Positions 10,252-18,859 of a stretch of 64,000 bases of DNA are shown here, piece after piece; positions within the stretch are counted from its first letter, which is position 1, and each line of letters starts with the position of its first letter. The stretch lies in NCBI GenBank assembly GCA_031553615.1, contig JAVBLJ010000006.1, positions 1 to 64,000 on the forward strand, in the 5' to 3' direction. The position numbers were made by a program, and so were the translations under genes. The DNA is from WQXF01 sp031553615 (GTDB taxonomy: Bacteria; Bacillota; Clostridia; Christensenellales; Aristaeellaceae). Below the pieces are notes generated by a model. That model made no database searches, was not told the DNA's origin, and saw only the letters and a list, made by a program, of their open reading frames with translations.

Positions 10252-11688
10252 TTGAGCGCAAAATTGAAACGGAGGGTGTGTACCCTCGTGGTTGCAGCGC
10301 TGTGCTGCACGCTTCTCCTCCTCATGACGTTGCCCGCATTGGCCAACTCCGATGCGGCGCAGGCGGCCCCGGATGCGCAGGGAACTGTCGCAGCTGAAGC
10401 CCCTGCGACGGACGAATCGGGCGTCGAAGAGGTGAGCGTGGAGGAGGCCATGAGCTCCTTCAACATCGGAAACATGCTAAAAAACCTGGCCAACGATTCC
10501 GGACTGGCGGCGCTATTCAACGATATCAAGCCGCTGATCATGATCGTGATCGCTTGCATCCTGCTGTACTTGGCGATTGTGAAAAAGTTTGAGCCGCTGC
10601 TGCTGTTGCCCATCGCGTTTGGCATGCTGATGACCAACCTGCCCTTGGGCGGGATGATGAGCGAGCCGACCATGAGGCTCCTGCGCGAAGCCACGCACAA
10701 CGGCAAGTCGGGCGTGCCGGTGATCATGGCCAACGGAGAGATGCTGTATCAATACGTCGAGACCTCGGGCGGCCTGCTGTACTACCTGTACCAGGGCGTG
10801 CGGTTGGGCATCTATCCGCCGCTCATCTTCCTGGGCGTGGGCGCGATGACCGATTTTGGCCCGCTGATCGCCAATCCGCGCGCGCTGCTGCTGGGTGCTG
10901 CCGCGCAGCTCGGTATTTTCCTTACGTTCCTGGGTGCGTTGTGGCTGGGCTTCCTGCCCAAAGAGGCCGCCTCCATCGGCATCATCGGCGGCGCGGACGG
11001 CCCCACGGCGATCTTCGTCGCCTCGCGGCTTGCGCCCCATCTGCTGGGGCCGATTGCCGTCGCCGCGTATTCATACATGGCGCTGGTGCCGGTCATTCAG
11101 CCGCCCATCATGAAGGCGCTGACCACCAAGAAGGATCGCATGATCGTGATGGAGCAGCTCCGGCCCGTATCGAAGGCCGAAAAGATCGTGTTCCCCATCG
11201 CGGTTACCATCATCGTTTCGCTTCTGCTGCCTTCGGCTGCGCCGCTGGTCGGCATGCTGATGCTGGGCAACCTGCTGCGCGAATCCCTGGTGGCCGATCG
11301 CCTAAGCAAGACCGCGCAAAACGAGCTGATGAACATCGTCACAATCTTCCTGGGTGTGACGGTGGGCGCGACTGCCAAGGCCGAAGTGTTCCTGCAGTGG
11401 GGCACCATCAAGATCATCATTCTGGGCGTCGTCGCGTTTGGTTTTGGCACCGCGGGCGGCGTGATGCTGGGCAACCTGATGTGCAGGCTCACCAAGGGCA
11501 AGGTCAATCCGTTGATCGGCTCGGCGGGCGTATCAGCGGTGCCGATGGCGGCGCGCGTATCGCAGGTGGTGGGGCAAAAGGACAATCCCGCCAACTTCCT
11601 GCTGATGCACGCCATGGGCCCCAACGTGGCTGGTGTCATCGGTTCGGCCATCGCTGCGGGCGTGTTCATCTCGATGTTTGCGAAGTAA
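10252..11688 (+). CDS. oadB: Na+-translocating decarboxylase beta subunit (OadB/MmdB family)
   Basis: 478 residues from TTG 10252, preferred over GTG 10243 because the ribosome binding site AAAGGGTGG (10238-10246) overlaps that GTG. This integral membrane protein decarboxylates carboxybiotin and exports Na+. The conserved GGADGPTAIF segment (about residue 245), whose Asp is implicated in Na+ coupling in the family, and the late conserved NFLLMHAMGPNVAGVIGSA are both present. An N-terminal extension of about 85 residues with a signal-like helix (CTLVVAALCCTLLLLMTLPA) precedes the conserved core; related clostridial proteins often have one. It sits between the biotin carrier and the OadA-type gene. 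Confidence 0.93.
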   Translation: MSAKLKRRVCTLVVAALCCTLLLLMTLPALANSDAAQAAPDAQGTVAAEAPATDESGVEEVSVEEAMSSFNIGNMLKNLANDSGLAALFNDIKPLIMIVIACILLYLAIVKKFEPLLLLPIAFGMLMTNLPLGGMMSEPTMRLLREATHNGKSGVPVIMANGEMLYQYVETSGGLLYYLYQGVRLGIYPPLIFLGVGAMTDFGPLIANPRALLLGAAAQLGIFLTFLGALWLGFLPKEAASIGIIGGADGPTAIFVASRLAPHLLGPIAVAAYSYMALVPVIQPPIMKALTTKKDRMIVMEQLRPVSKAEKIVFPIAVTIIVSLLLPSAAPLVGMLMLGNLLRESLVADRLSKTAQNELMNIVTIFLGVTVGATAKAEVFLQWGTIKIIILGVVAFGFGTAGGVMLGNLMCRLTKGKVNPLIGSAGVSAVPMAARVSQVVGQKDNPANFLLMHAMGPNVAGVIGSAIAAGVFISMFAK

Positions 11689-11785
11689 TCCTCGCTTGTG
11701 AGCCGATGCCGAGCCGCATGTGGCGCGTGCTTCCGGCGTAGCATATCGCGAGTGCTCCCGATTGTATTGTAAGGAGGGAAACCTG

Positions 11786-13183
11786 ATGCCGAAGGTATAC
11801 ATTACCGATACCATCCTGCGCGATGCGCATCAATCGCAGGCCGCGACGCGCATGCGCACCGACGAGATGCTGCCGGTGGCCGATAAGCTGGACAAAGTGG
11901 GTTACTACTCGCTGGAGTGCTGGGGCGGCGCGACGTTTGACGCCTGCCTGCGCTTTTTGAACGAGGATCCGTGGGAGCGCCTGCGCAAGCTGAAGGCCGC
12001 CATGCCCAACACCAAGCTGCAGATGCTGCTGCGCGGCCAGAACATTCTGGGCTACAAGCACTATGCCGACGACGTGGTGGATTTCTTCGTAAAGAAATCC
12101 ATCGAGAACGGCATCGACATCATCCGCACGTTCGATGCGCTCAACGATCTGCGCAATATGGAGACCGCCGTGAAGGCCACGAAGAAGTACGGCGGCATCG
12201 CCGAAGTGGCCATCAGCTACACCGTTAGCCCGGTGCACACCGAGGATTACTTTGTGCAGCTCGCCAAGGATATCGAGGCCATGGGCGCGGACACTATCTG
12301 CATCAAGGACATGGCCAACCTGCTGCTGCCCTACGATGCGTACAAGCTGGTCAAGCGCCTCAAGAGCGAGGTCAAGCTGCCCATCCATCTGCACACCCAC
12401 AATACCTCGGGTACCGGCGACATGACCTACCTCAAGGCCATCGAGGCGGGCGTGGACATCGTGGATACCGCCCTTTCGCCCATGGCGAACGGCACCGCGC
12501 AGCCTGCCACCGAAGCGCTGGTCGCCACGCTGAAGGGCACCGAGTATGATACCGGGCTGGACATGCAGCTGATGAGCGAATGCGCCACCCACTTCCGCGG
12601 CGTGGCGGAGCGCCTGAAGAAGGACGGCTTCCTTGATCCTGCCGTGTTGAACGTGGATATCAACACCCTGCTCTACCAGGTGCCGGGCGGCATGCTCTCC
12701 AACTTGATTGGCCAGCTGAAGCAGGCCAACGCCATGGATCGCTTCTACGACGTGCTGGCCGAGATTCCGCGCGTGCGCGAGGATTTCGGGTACCCGCCGC
12801 TGGTCACCCCGACCAGCCAGATCGTAGGCTCCCAGGCTGTGCTAAACATCCTGGCGGGCGAGCGCTACAAGCAGGTCACCAAGGAATCGAAGGGCTTGAT
12901 GCGCGGCGAGTATGGTCGCCTGCCCGCGCCGGTCAACAAAGAGATTCAGAAGAAGATCATCGGCAACGAACCGGTCATCACGCACCGCCCTGCCGACGAT
13001 ATCAAGCCTGAGCTCGACAAGTACCGCGAGGAAATTCGCGAGTATTACGAGCAGGAAGAGGACATCCTCTCCTACGCGCTGTTCCCGCAGGTGGCGATCA
13101 AGTACTTCCAGTACCGTCAGGCGCAGAAGTATCAGGTAGATCACAGCATGCTGAACACCGCCGACATGACCATGCCGGTGTAA
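11786..13183 (+). CDS. oadA: OadA/5S-type carboxyltransferase (pyruvate/oxaloacetate), without biotin domain
   Basis: 465 residues from ATG 11786 (AAGGAGGG 7 nt upstream). It is an HMG-CoA-lyase-like TIM barrel: DTILRDAHQS at the start, LECWGGATFD, and the metal ligand block HLHTHNTSGTGD, in which two His bind the divalent metal. A C-terminal PYC-OADA domain follows (VPGGMLSNL onward). The family moves carboxyl between oxaloacetate/pyruvate and biotin. Full OadA proteins (about 590) end in a biotinyl domain; this one ends before it, like the 5S subunit of Propionibacterium transcarboxylase. It closes the five-gene operon at a terminator. A pyruvate carboxylase B-subunit role is possible, but no biotin carboxylase gene is in the window. 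Confidence 0.92.
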   Translation: MPKVYITDTILRDAHQSQAATRMRTDEMLPVADKLDKVGYYSLECWGGATFDACLRFLNEDPWERLRKLKAAMPNTKLQMLLRGQNILGYKHYADDVVDFFVKKSIENGIDIIRTFDALNDLRNMETAVKATKKYGGIAEVAISYTVSPVHTEDYFVQLAKDIEAMGADTICIKDMANLLLPYDAYKLVKRLKSEVKLPIHLHTHNTSGTGDMTYLKAIEAGVDIVDTALSPMANGTAQPATEALVATLKGTEYDTGLDMQLMSECATHFRGVAERLKKDGFLDPAVLNVDINTLLYQVPGGMLSNLIGQLKQANAMDRFYDVLAEIPRVREDFGYPPLVTPTSQIVGSQAVLNILAGERYKQVTKESKGLMRGEYGRLPAPVNKEIQKKIIGNEPVITHRPADDIKPELDKYREEIREYYEQEEDILSYALFPQVAIKYFQYRQAQKYQVDHSMLNTADMTMPV

Positions 13184-13209
13184 TACCCCAAATCGATCAA
13201 TATCGATAC

Positions 13210-13241
13210 AAAAAAGGGGCCGATGCAAGTCGGCTCCTTTT
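13210..13241. terminator. Bidirectional terminator between convergent genes
   Basis: GGGGCCGA and TCGGCTCC form the stem (one G-T pair). A runs on one side and T runs on the other allow it to serve both the carboxyltransferase operon and the converging minus-strand gene. Confidence 0.85.
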
Positions 13242-13271
13242 CTGTATCGGTCTTGAGGCCACAAGGATTGA

Positions 13272-15605
13272 CTACGCGCGAATCTCCCAGGGCTCGCCCA
13301 GCAGCTTGTAGCGCACGCGTACCTCGGGGGTATCGTACTTATCGTGATCGCAGGAGAAGGAAACGGCCTGCGTGCCCGGCTTGAGTGCGCCGCTGCCAAT
13401 CGCCGAAGCGTTGCCTAGAGGGTTGAAGTTTTTATCGCAGATGCGCGCGGATTGTCCATCGTACAGCAGGTATTGGGCATCGCTCAGCGTCGCTTGGAAC
13501 TTCACCACGCCGCACGGCGATTGGAAAGCGGGGTTGCGGATTTCGCCATCGCCGTCCACGTAGAGCTGAAGCTCGAAGGCGCGCTCTTGCGGAAAATCGT
13601 TGCTCCAAACCCAATCCGCGCCGCCGCTCTGGCCGGGTTGCAGCTCGGAAAGATCGCAGGTGAACGCGCGTGAGAGCTGCACGGGATAGAGGCGGTAGGC
13701 ACCATCCTGCTGCTCAAGGTGCCATTCGGTGGCAGGATCGCGCAGCTGCTCTTTTTGCGCGGGCGTGAGCAGGCCGGAAAGGCGCAACGCGTCCCAGCGG
13801 CGCATGGTCTCCATAAAAAGATCGATATGGCCATGCTTGTGCAGCGTCGGCATGCGGATGGTCATGCCGTATCCCGCATCGAACCCCGCTGCTTCGGCGA
13901 GCGCCCATTCCAAATCCTCCATGGTGGTGGCGCGGAACTTCTTGCTGGCCAGGCGAATGAGGAACCAGCCCAGCATGCCGGGGAACAGATTGCGACGGAA
14001 GAAATCCTGATTGGAGATGCGGTAGGCGACCTGCCCCTCACGCATTTCCTCGCCCCAAGGCTCGCCCCAATTCATGCGCGAGTGGATGTGCCAATTGTAG
14101 TGGTTGAGACGCGATGCATCGTTCACCACCTCCGCATTCCAGCCCGCATAGCAGCGCGCCACGAAGCGGGTGGTGGCGTATTCATCGTGCCCGGTGTAGC
14201 GGCAGCCCTCCAACCCATCAAACGAGATTTGCGTAAGGCCGGTCTGGTTGTAGAGCTCGATGAGACGATCGCAGAATTCATCCTGCAAAAAGATATCCGG
14301 AAATAATGTTTTATAGGGATAATCCCATAACTTCCGGGCGGGTGTTTCGGCGGCGTGGGGGGTGGCGGAGGTGCCAAAAGCTCCGCGCGTGCAGCCCAGC
14401 AGGCGCGCGGTCTCACCCTGCAGTTCCGCCGAGGTGAAGGTGATTAGCTCCTGCTCGATCTGCACACAATTGAGGGTGGAGACGGCGTGGAAGGCGGGAT
14501 GATCGCGCACCTCTAGCTCCTGCTGATCCGCGCTGATCGCGGCGATGAGCAGCCCTTCGCCTTGCCGCAGCAGGTGCGGGTGGGGGGTGGGGGTCACGTA
14601 CGCGTCGTTGGGGGTGGTGAAGTTGGTGAGCGTGTGCGTGCCAACGCCGATTCCCGCTTGGGCGGCCAGGGCACAGACGCGCTTGAGGCTCTCCTCGCGA
14701 TCCGGGAACGCGTGGGGATCGATGGTGAAATGTCCCCAGGTATCGAAGGGATCGGTGTGGTAAATGTGCGAGAGTCCGGCGGCCTTTGCCTTTTCCAGCA
14801 CGAAGGGCACGTCGGCCTCCTCAAAATCCGAGATCAGGTAGGCGCGCATCGTTTCGCGCGAGGTCTTGCCCCAGTGCCCACCGATCATCGGGTGGGGCAG
14901 GCCCGGCTCCAGTTCGATGGTCTCCACAATCTGCAGCGCATCGGCCTTAGCCCCACCCCACAGCGCGAACGCTGCGCCTTCGATGCGCGCATCGTCGTAG
15001 GGCAGCGCGGGCGCAAGCATCGGTATATTTTGAAAGCAGCATGATCTCGCGACGCTCCGATTGCGCACGTGAAGCTGCAGCGCTGCGCCGTTCCCGGTGC
15101 GTGCCGCGGCCCGCGCGTGCACCTCCATGTGCTCCACCGAGATGTTGACCGGCTCGCCGGAATAGGCATACTCATCGTTCAGCGCGGCGAGGCATTCCTC
15201 CGGGAAACCGCCCAGCATCTGCACGTGGAGGCCCATGGCGCCCACGATGCGCTCCTCATCGTGCAGCACGCCGAGAATTTCGCCTACGTAGTGCTGCAAG
15301 CGCATCTCCAGCGGCCCGATGAGCAGGGCTTCCGCCTCCGTGGGACAGGAATCGACGCGGAAAACTAGGTAGCGCTTCTGCGCAGAAACGACCATGCGCA
15401 CCTCGCCCAGCGCGCCGTAGGAAAGGGTAAGGGCATCGCCCTCGCGTCGGGCGGCGGTGGGAGTGTGCAGTTCGCCGAGCACCAGCAGCCGCGCCAGTGG
15501 GGCGGGGCGGGCGATCAGCTCGGAGCCGAGCACTGCGCAGGACGAGAGAAAGCCACGTTCATCCAGGGCGATCCGAAGGGATGAGGTATCAAAACAGATG
15601 GGCAT
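13272..15605 (-). CDS. Glycosidase-like TIM-barrel protein, family not recognised
   Basis: 777 residues from ATG 15605, which has AAGGAGG 6 nt upstream. The layout resembles glycoside hydrolases: an N-terminal beta-rich region (residues about 1-270), a barrel-like middle (AYLISDFEEADVPFVLEKAK, IYHTDPFDTWGHFTIDPHAF, QISFDGLEGCRYTGHDEYA), and a beta-rich C-terminus (residues about 650-777). The Asp and Glu of SFDGLEG are candidate active-site residues. Inserted in the barrel (nt 14325-14560) is a small beta module ending TRGAFGTSATPHA. There is no signal peptide, so it is cytoplasmic. It stands alone, divergent from an M24 peptidase. I cannot assign a substrate. Confidence 0.75.
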   Translation of the reverse strand: MPICFDTSSLRIALDERGFLSSCAVLGSELIARPAPLARLLVLGELHTPTAARREGDALTLSYGALGEVRMVVSAQKRYLVFRVDSCPTEAEALLIGPLEMRLQHYVGEILGVLHDEERIVGAMGLHVQMLGGFPEECLAALNDEYAYSGEPVNISVEHMEVHARAAARTGNGAALQLHVRNRSVARSCCFQNIPMLAPALPYDDARIEGAAFALWGGAKADALQIVETIELEPGLPHPMIGGHWGKTSRETMRAYLISDFEEADVPFVLEKAKAAGLSHIYHTDPFDTWGHFTIDPHAFPDREESLKRVCALAAQAGIGVGTHTLTNFTTPNDAYVTPTPHPHLLRQGEGLLIAAISADQQELEVRDHPAFHAVSTLNCVQIEQELITFTSAELQGETARLLGCTRGAFGTSATPHAAETPARKLWDYPYKTLFPDIFLQDEFCDRLIELYNQTGLTQISFDGLEGCRYTGHDEYATTRFVARCYAGWNAEVVNDASRLNHYNWHIHSRMNWGEPWGEEMREGQVAYRISNQDFFRRNLFPGMLGWFLIRLASKKFRATTMEDLEWALAEAAGFDAGYGMTIRMPTLHKHGHIDLFMETMRRWDALRLSGLLTPAQKEQLRDPATEWHLEQQDGAYRLYPVQLSRAFTCDLSELQPGQSGGADWVWSNDFPQERAFELQLYVDGDGEIRNPAFQSPCGVVKFQATLSDAQYLLYDGQSARICDKNFNPLGNASAIGSGALKPGTQAVSFSCDHDKYDTPEVRVRYKLLGEPWEIRA

Positions 15606-15757
15606 GTTGAACCTCCTTGCGTGCATGTAAGGGCGGATGGGTGTATACCAAACAGACTATATCATTCCTCGTGCTGCGTGTAAAGCAGGACGCATTGAAA
15701 GACGAAGGGCTGTAAAGAAGAAGGCTTGCCTGCGATGTTTTTTCAGGGCAACGGTGG

Positions 15758-15786
15758 TGGACAGAGTTACGGCGATGATGTATAGT
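15758..15786 (+). promoter_or_regulatory. Possible sigma-A promoter
   Basis: TGGACA (15758-15763), 17 bp, TATAGT (15781-15786). It points towards the M24 peptidase gene, 236 bp away, with a terminator-like hairpin shortly after the expected start point. Confidence 0.45.
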
Positions 15787-15815
15787 AGGAGTGACGCTTG
15801 ATGGGATAAGTAGGG

Positions 15816-15835
15816 CGGCGTACTGCGCCGTTTTT
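15816..15835 (+). terminator. Short terminator-like hairpin in the peptidase leader
   Basis: CGGCG, loop TACTG, CGCCG, then TTTTT. It lies about 45 bases after the putative transcription start, so it could attenuate the leader or end a very short RNA. Confidence 0.5.
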
Positions 15836-16022
15836 GTCATGCTCCTGGGGGTCGCCGCGATCGTGCGGGCGATCGTGCGCTGTACACAGCCGGGGAGTTG
15901 CGCGACACGCAACGCGCATTGATCTTCGTGCTTTGCTGCGCATGGCGAAACCGCACTTTGGGAGCAATGCTGGCCTGGGTGCGACGATAATAGGCTGATA
16001 CGATGAGGAGAGAGTGATAGGT

Positions 16023-17273
16023 ATGGAAAGCAGCTTTTATGCCGGAAACCGACAGGCGCTCTACGGGCGGTTGCCTGAAAATGCGCTGATTGTGGTGTTC
16101 GCAGGCACCGCCATTCGCAAGACCGCCGATGAATTCTACCCGCTGTACGTCAACCGAAATTTCGTGTATCTGACTGGCTGCGGGCAGAGCTGCGCCGAGG
16201 GCTTTGTGCTCCTGGCGGAGAAGCGCGCAGGCACGGTGAGCGAGACGCTCTTCATCCAGCCGCCGGATGCGATGGCCGAGCGATGGCAGGGCCGCCGCAT
16301 GAAGGAGGACGATGTGCGCGCCGCCAGCGGTATCGAAAAGATTGCGTTCGTCGGCGCTTTTTCGTCGGCCTTTCACGCGGCGATGAGCCGCTACGATTCC
16401 ATCGATCTATGGCTGGATTGCGACCGCCTTCGCGCCGAGGGGCCGCAGACCGAGACCGTGACCTTCGCCGGTGAGACTCTCGAAAAGTACCCGTTTGCGC
16501 GTGTGTGCAATCTGCTGCCCCACCTGCGCGCGCTGCGCACGATTAAAAAACCCTGCGAGATTGACGCGATGCGCAAGGCGATGCGCATCACCCGCGAAGG
16601 CATACTGGATATGATGCGCGCCTCCAAGCCCGGCATGTACGAATATGAGTACAAGGCGGTATTCGATGCGGCGCTCACACGCAACGGCGTGCTCTCGCCC
16701 GGGTTTCCTTCCATTATTTCAGCCGGGGAAAACAATTTCTGCATTCATTACTATGCATACACCGGCCAAGCCAAGGATGGCGACATGATCCTCAACGACG
16801 TCGCCGCCTGCTGGGATTACCTGGGCAACGACGTATCGCGCTGCTGGCCCTGCAACGGGAAGTTTTCCGAACGGCAGCGGTTGCTCTACACCTGCGCGTA
16901 CAACACATCAGAGCACATGTTCTCCCTCATCAAACCCGGCATGCCCATGGCCTCCATCGATCAAATGATCCGCGAATACTGCTTCGGGCAGCTCAAGGGC
17001 ATCGGTCTGGTGGATCGGCTGGAGGATGTGGGCAAGTACATCTGGCACGGCGGCGCGCACCACGTGGGCTTCGATACCCACGATGTGGTGGAATGGAATC
17101 AGCCGATCGCGCCGGGCATGGTGTTCTGCGTAGACGTGGGCATCTACTGCGAGGAATGGGGCATCGGCTTCCGGCTGGAGGACAACTGCCTGGTGACCGA
17201 GACGGGTTGCGAGAACCTTTCCGCCGATATTCCGCGTTCTATTGAGGCGATAGAAGAATACATGAAGAAGTAA
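16023..17273 (+). CDS. M24 family aminopeptidase P/Xaa-Pro dipeptidase-like metallopeptidase
   Basis: 416 residues from ATG 16023 (GTG 16014 is an in-frame alternative; GAGGAGAG lies just upstream of both). An N-terminal creatinase/prolidase domain (residues about 1-165, with LYVNRNFVYLTGC) precedes the pita-bread catalytic domain. The five metal ligands are visible: two Asp in MILNDVAACWDYLGNDVSR, His in GGAHHVGFDTHD, Glu in CEEWGIGFRLED and the final Glu of the same stretch. The family removes N-terminal residues next to proline, with two Mn2+ or Co2+. No signal peptide, so cytoplasmic. Monocistronic, ending at a terminator. Confidence 0.9.
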   Translation: MESSFYAGNRQALYGRLPENALIVVFAGTAIRKTADEFYPLYVNRNFVYLTGCGQSCAEGFVLLAEKRAGTVSETLFIQPPDAMAERWQGRRMKEDDVRAASGIEKIAFVGAFSSAFHAAMSRYDSIDLWLDCDRLRAEGPQTETVTFAGETLEKYPFARVCNLLPHLRALRTIKKPCEIDAMRKAMRITREGILDMMRASKPGMYEYEYKAVFDAALTRNGVLSPGFPSIISAGENNFCIHYYAYTGQAKDGDMILNDVAACWDYLGNDVSRCWPCNGKFSERQRLLYTCAYNTSEHMFSLIKPGMPMASIDQMIREYCFGQLKGIGLVDRLEDVGKYIWHGGAHHVGFDTHDVVEWNQPIAPGMVFCVDVGIYCEEWGIGFRLEDNCLVTETGCENLSADIPRSIEAIEEYMKK

Positions 17274-17318
17274 CGAGCGAAGCACACACCGAAGCGCATA
17301 TCAAAGCATATAGTCGTC

Positions 17319-17346
17319 AAAAGGGGCTGTTTCGGCGGCCCTTTTT
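17319..17346 (+). terminator. Rho-independent terminator after M24 peptidase
   Basis: AAAAGGGGCTG pairs with CGGCCCTTTTT across a TTTCGG loop. Confidence 0.8.
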
Positions 17347-17433
17347 GAGTGCGATGGAAGGTTACGCCTACCTGGTTCGTCTAAATAAAAGAAGGAACAA
17401 GTAAAGGAACAGGCAAAGGAAGAGCGGCTCAGA

Positions 17434-17462
17434 TTGCTTCCCTTGCTAGTCCATGCTATAAT
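17434..17462 (+). promoter_or_regulatory. Promoter of the SH3-VanW gene pair
   Basis: TTGCTT (17434-17439), 17 bp, TATAAT (17457-17462), with an extended TGC before the -10. It lies 88 bp upstream of the first VanW gene. Confidence 0.75.
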
Positions 17463-17550
17463 AAGCTAGTTTTTTTATACAAAGGCAAGTGGTTTTTCGC
17501 CCCAATGGGGTTGGAAGGCTTCCGATGGCTTTACAGGAGGGAAACATACG

Positions 17551-18822
17551 ATGAAAAAACGCCTAATGGCAATGGGGTTGTGCGTCGCGCTGTGCGTCCT
17601 ATGTGCGACGGGGCTTGCGCTGGCTACCGAAAGCGACGGTCTGGTGAAGTACATCGGTATCGCGCTGCAGGATTTGACGGTGCGTGCCACCATGAGCGCA
17701 TCCGGCGAAGGCATCGAGAGCATCGCGCAGGATGAGGAGATCGAGATTATATCGCAAGAGGGCGATTGGTTGCTGGTGCTCCGAAACGACGTGGAGGGCT
17801 ACGTCGAGAGCGGCCTGGTGACCATCACGGAATCGCTGATTGTGGAGGATGCGCCAGTTGAAGAAACGGAACCGCCTACCAGCGAGACCTTCGTGCCCGT
17901 GTATTCGGCGCGCATTTCCAAGCAGGCCTCGATGCGCGGTACCGCCGAGACCAAGGGCAAGCTGGTGGCCACGCTATATGCCAACGATGTGGTCGAGCTA
18001 GGTGAAGTGGGCGAGGAATGGACGGCAGCGCGCAAGGGCGGTAAGTTTGGCTTTGTGCTCACCAAGTGCATCAAGGATTTGGACGTGCTGAGTCCCTACC
18101 GCGCGCTGGAGTACGGCGTGTGCTTCCCCTATGCGGCCAAGGCGCTTCGATCGACAGCCATCCAGGGCACGGTGTTCGGCAACCTGGGCGAGTTGCAAAC
18201 CATCCCGTCGGAAGCGGTCATCGCGGTGGGCGAGCCTGATTCTAACGGCGAGATACCGATGCCCTACCTGCGTACGGTGGGCACCGTCAACCAAAGTGCG
18301 GTGGAGCTGGAGCCGGTCGTGCCGGTAACCGAAGCACAGCCCGGCGATCTGGTGGGCGTATATTCCACATTCTTTACCCCGGATAGCGATCACAAGCTGA
18401 AGGTGGGCCGCCTGCACAATATCGAGAAAGGCATTCAACTGATCGACAACTACGTGGTGAAATCGGGGGGCAAGTTTTCGTTCAACGATTTGGCCGCGCC
18501 CTACACCCAGGGCAATGGCTACGAGCTGGGCCCGATCATCAACTATGTCAGCGATAAGAAGAGCGGATTTGGCGGTGGCATTTGCCAGGTATCCACCACG
18601 CTGTACAACGTACTGCTGCAGCTGCCCATCGAGATCGTGCACTGGCAGACGCACAGCTCGCGCGGCATCGAGTACGCGCCGGTGGGGTTCGATGCGGCAG
18701 TGGGCGCGGGCGGGCTCGATCTTGAGTTTATTAACCAAATGCCCTTTGCGGTGCGCATGCGCGCCAACGTATGGGAGGGCGTGGTCACCGTCCGTTTCTA
18801 CCGCGATGCGGAAGGCCAGTGA
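17551..18822 (+). CDS. Exported SH3-VanW family protein (copy 1)
   Basis: 423 residues, ATG 17551. Signal peptide MKKRLMAMGLCVALCVLCAT with cleavage near ALA-TES. Two bacterial SH3-like segments follow: residues about 30-90 (GLVKYIGIALQDLTVRATMS ... GDWLLVLRND) and about 110-175 (ISKQASMRGTAETKGKLVAT). The C-terminal VanW domain (about residues 265-415) has the family's VGVYSTFF, GGKFSFND, GFGGGICQVSTTLYN and FINQMPFAVRM motifs. VanW proteins are linked to the cell envelope and occur beside vancomycin-resistance genes, but their activity is not established; no van genes are nearby. The gene is followed 37 bp later by a paralogue in the same direction, so the two probably form one transcript. 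Confidence 0.9.
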   Translation: MKKRLMAMGLCVALCVLCATGLALATESDGLVKYIGIALQDLTVRATMSASGEGIESIAQDEEIEIISQEGDWLLVLRNDVEGYVESGLVTITESLIVEDAPVEETEPPTSETFVPVYSARISKQASMRGTAETKGKLVATLYANDVVELGEVGEEWTAARKGGKFGFVLTKCIKDLDVLSPYRALEYGVCFPYAAKALRSTAIQGTVFGNLGELQTIPSEAVIAVGEPDSNGEIPMPYLRTVGTVNQSAVELEPVVPVTEAQPGDLVGVYSTFFTPDSDHKLKVGRLHNIEKGIQLIDNYVVKSGGKFSFNDLAAPYTQGNGYELGPIINYVSDKKSGFGGGICQVSTTLYNVLLQLPIEIVHWQTHSSRGIEYAPVGFDAAVGAGGLDLEFINQMPFAVRMRANVWEGVVTVRFYRDAEGQ

Positions 18823-18859
18823 ACGGACACCGAAGATGATGGGAGGCTGACGAATACCG

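Larger units (their letters stand above)
15606..16022. other. Divergent intergenic region (417 bp)
   Basis: The space lies between the glycosidase-like gene and the M24 peptidase gene. It holds a plausible plus-strand promoter (15758-15786) and a short hairpin with a T run (15816-15835), then about 190 bases without recognisable features before the peptidase. Codon-like structure is absent. Confidence 0.6.
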
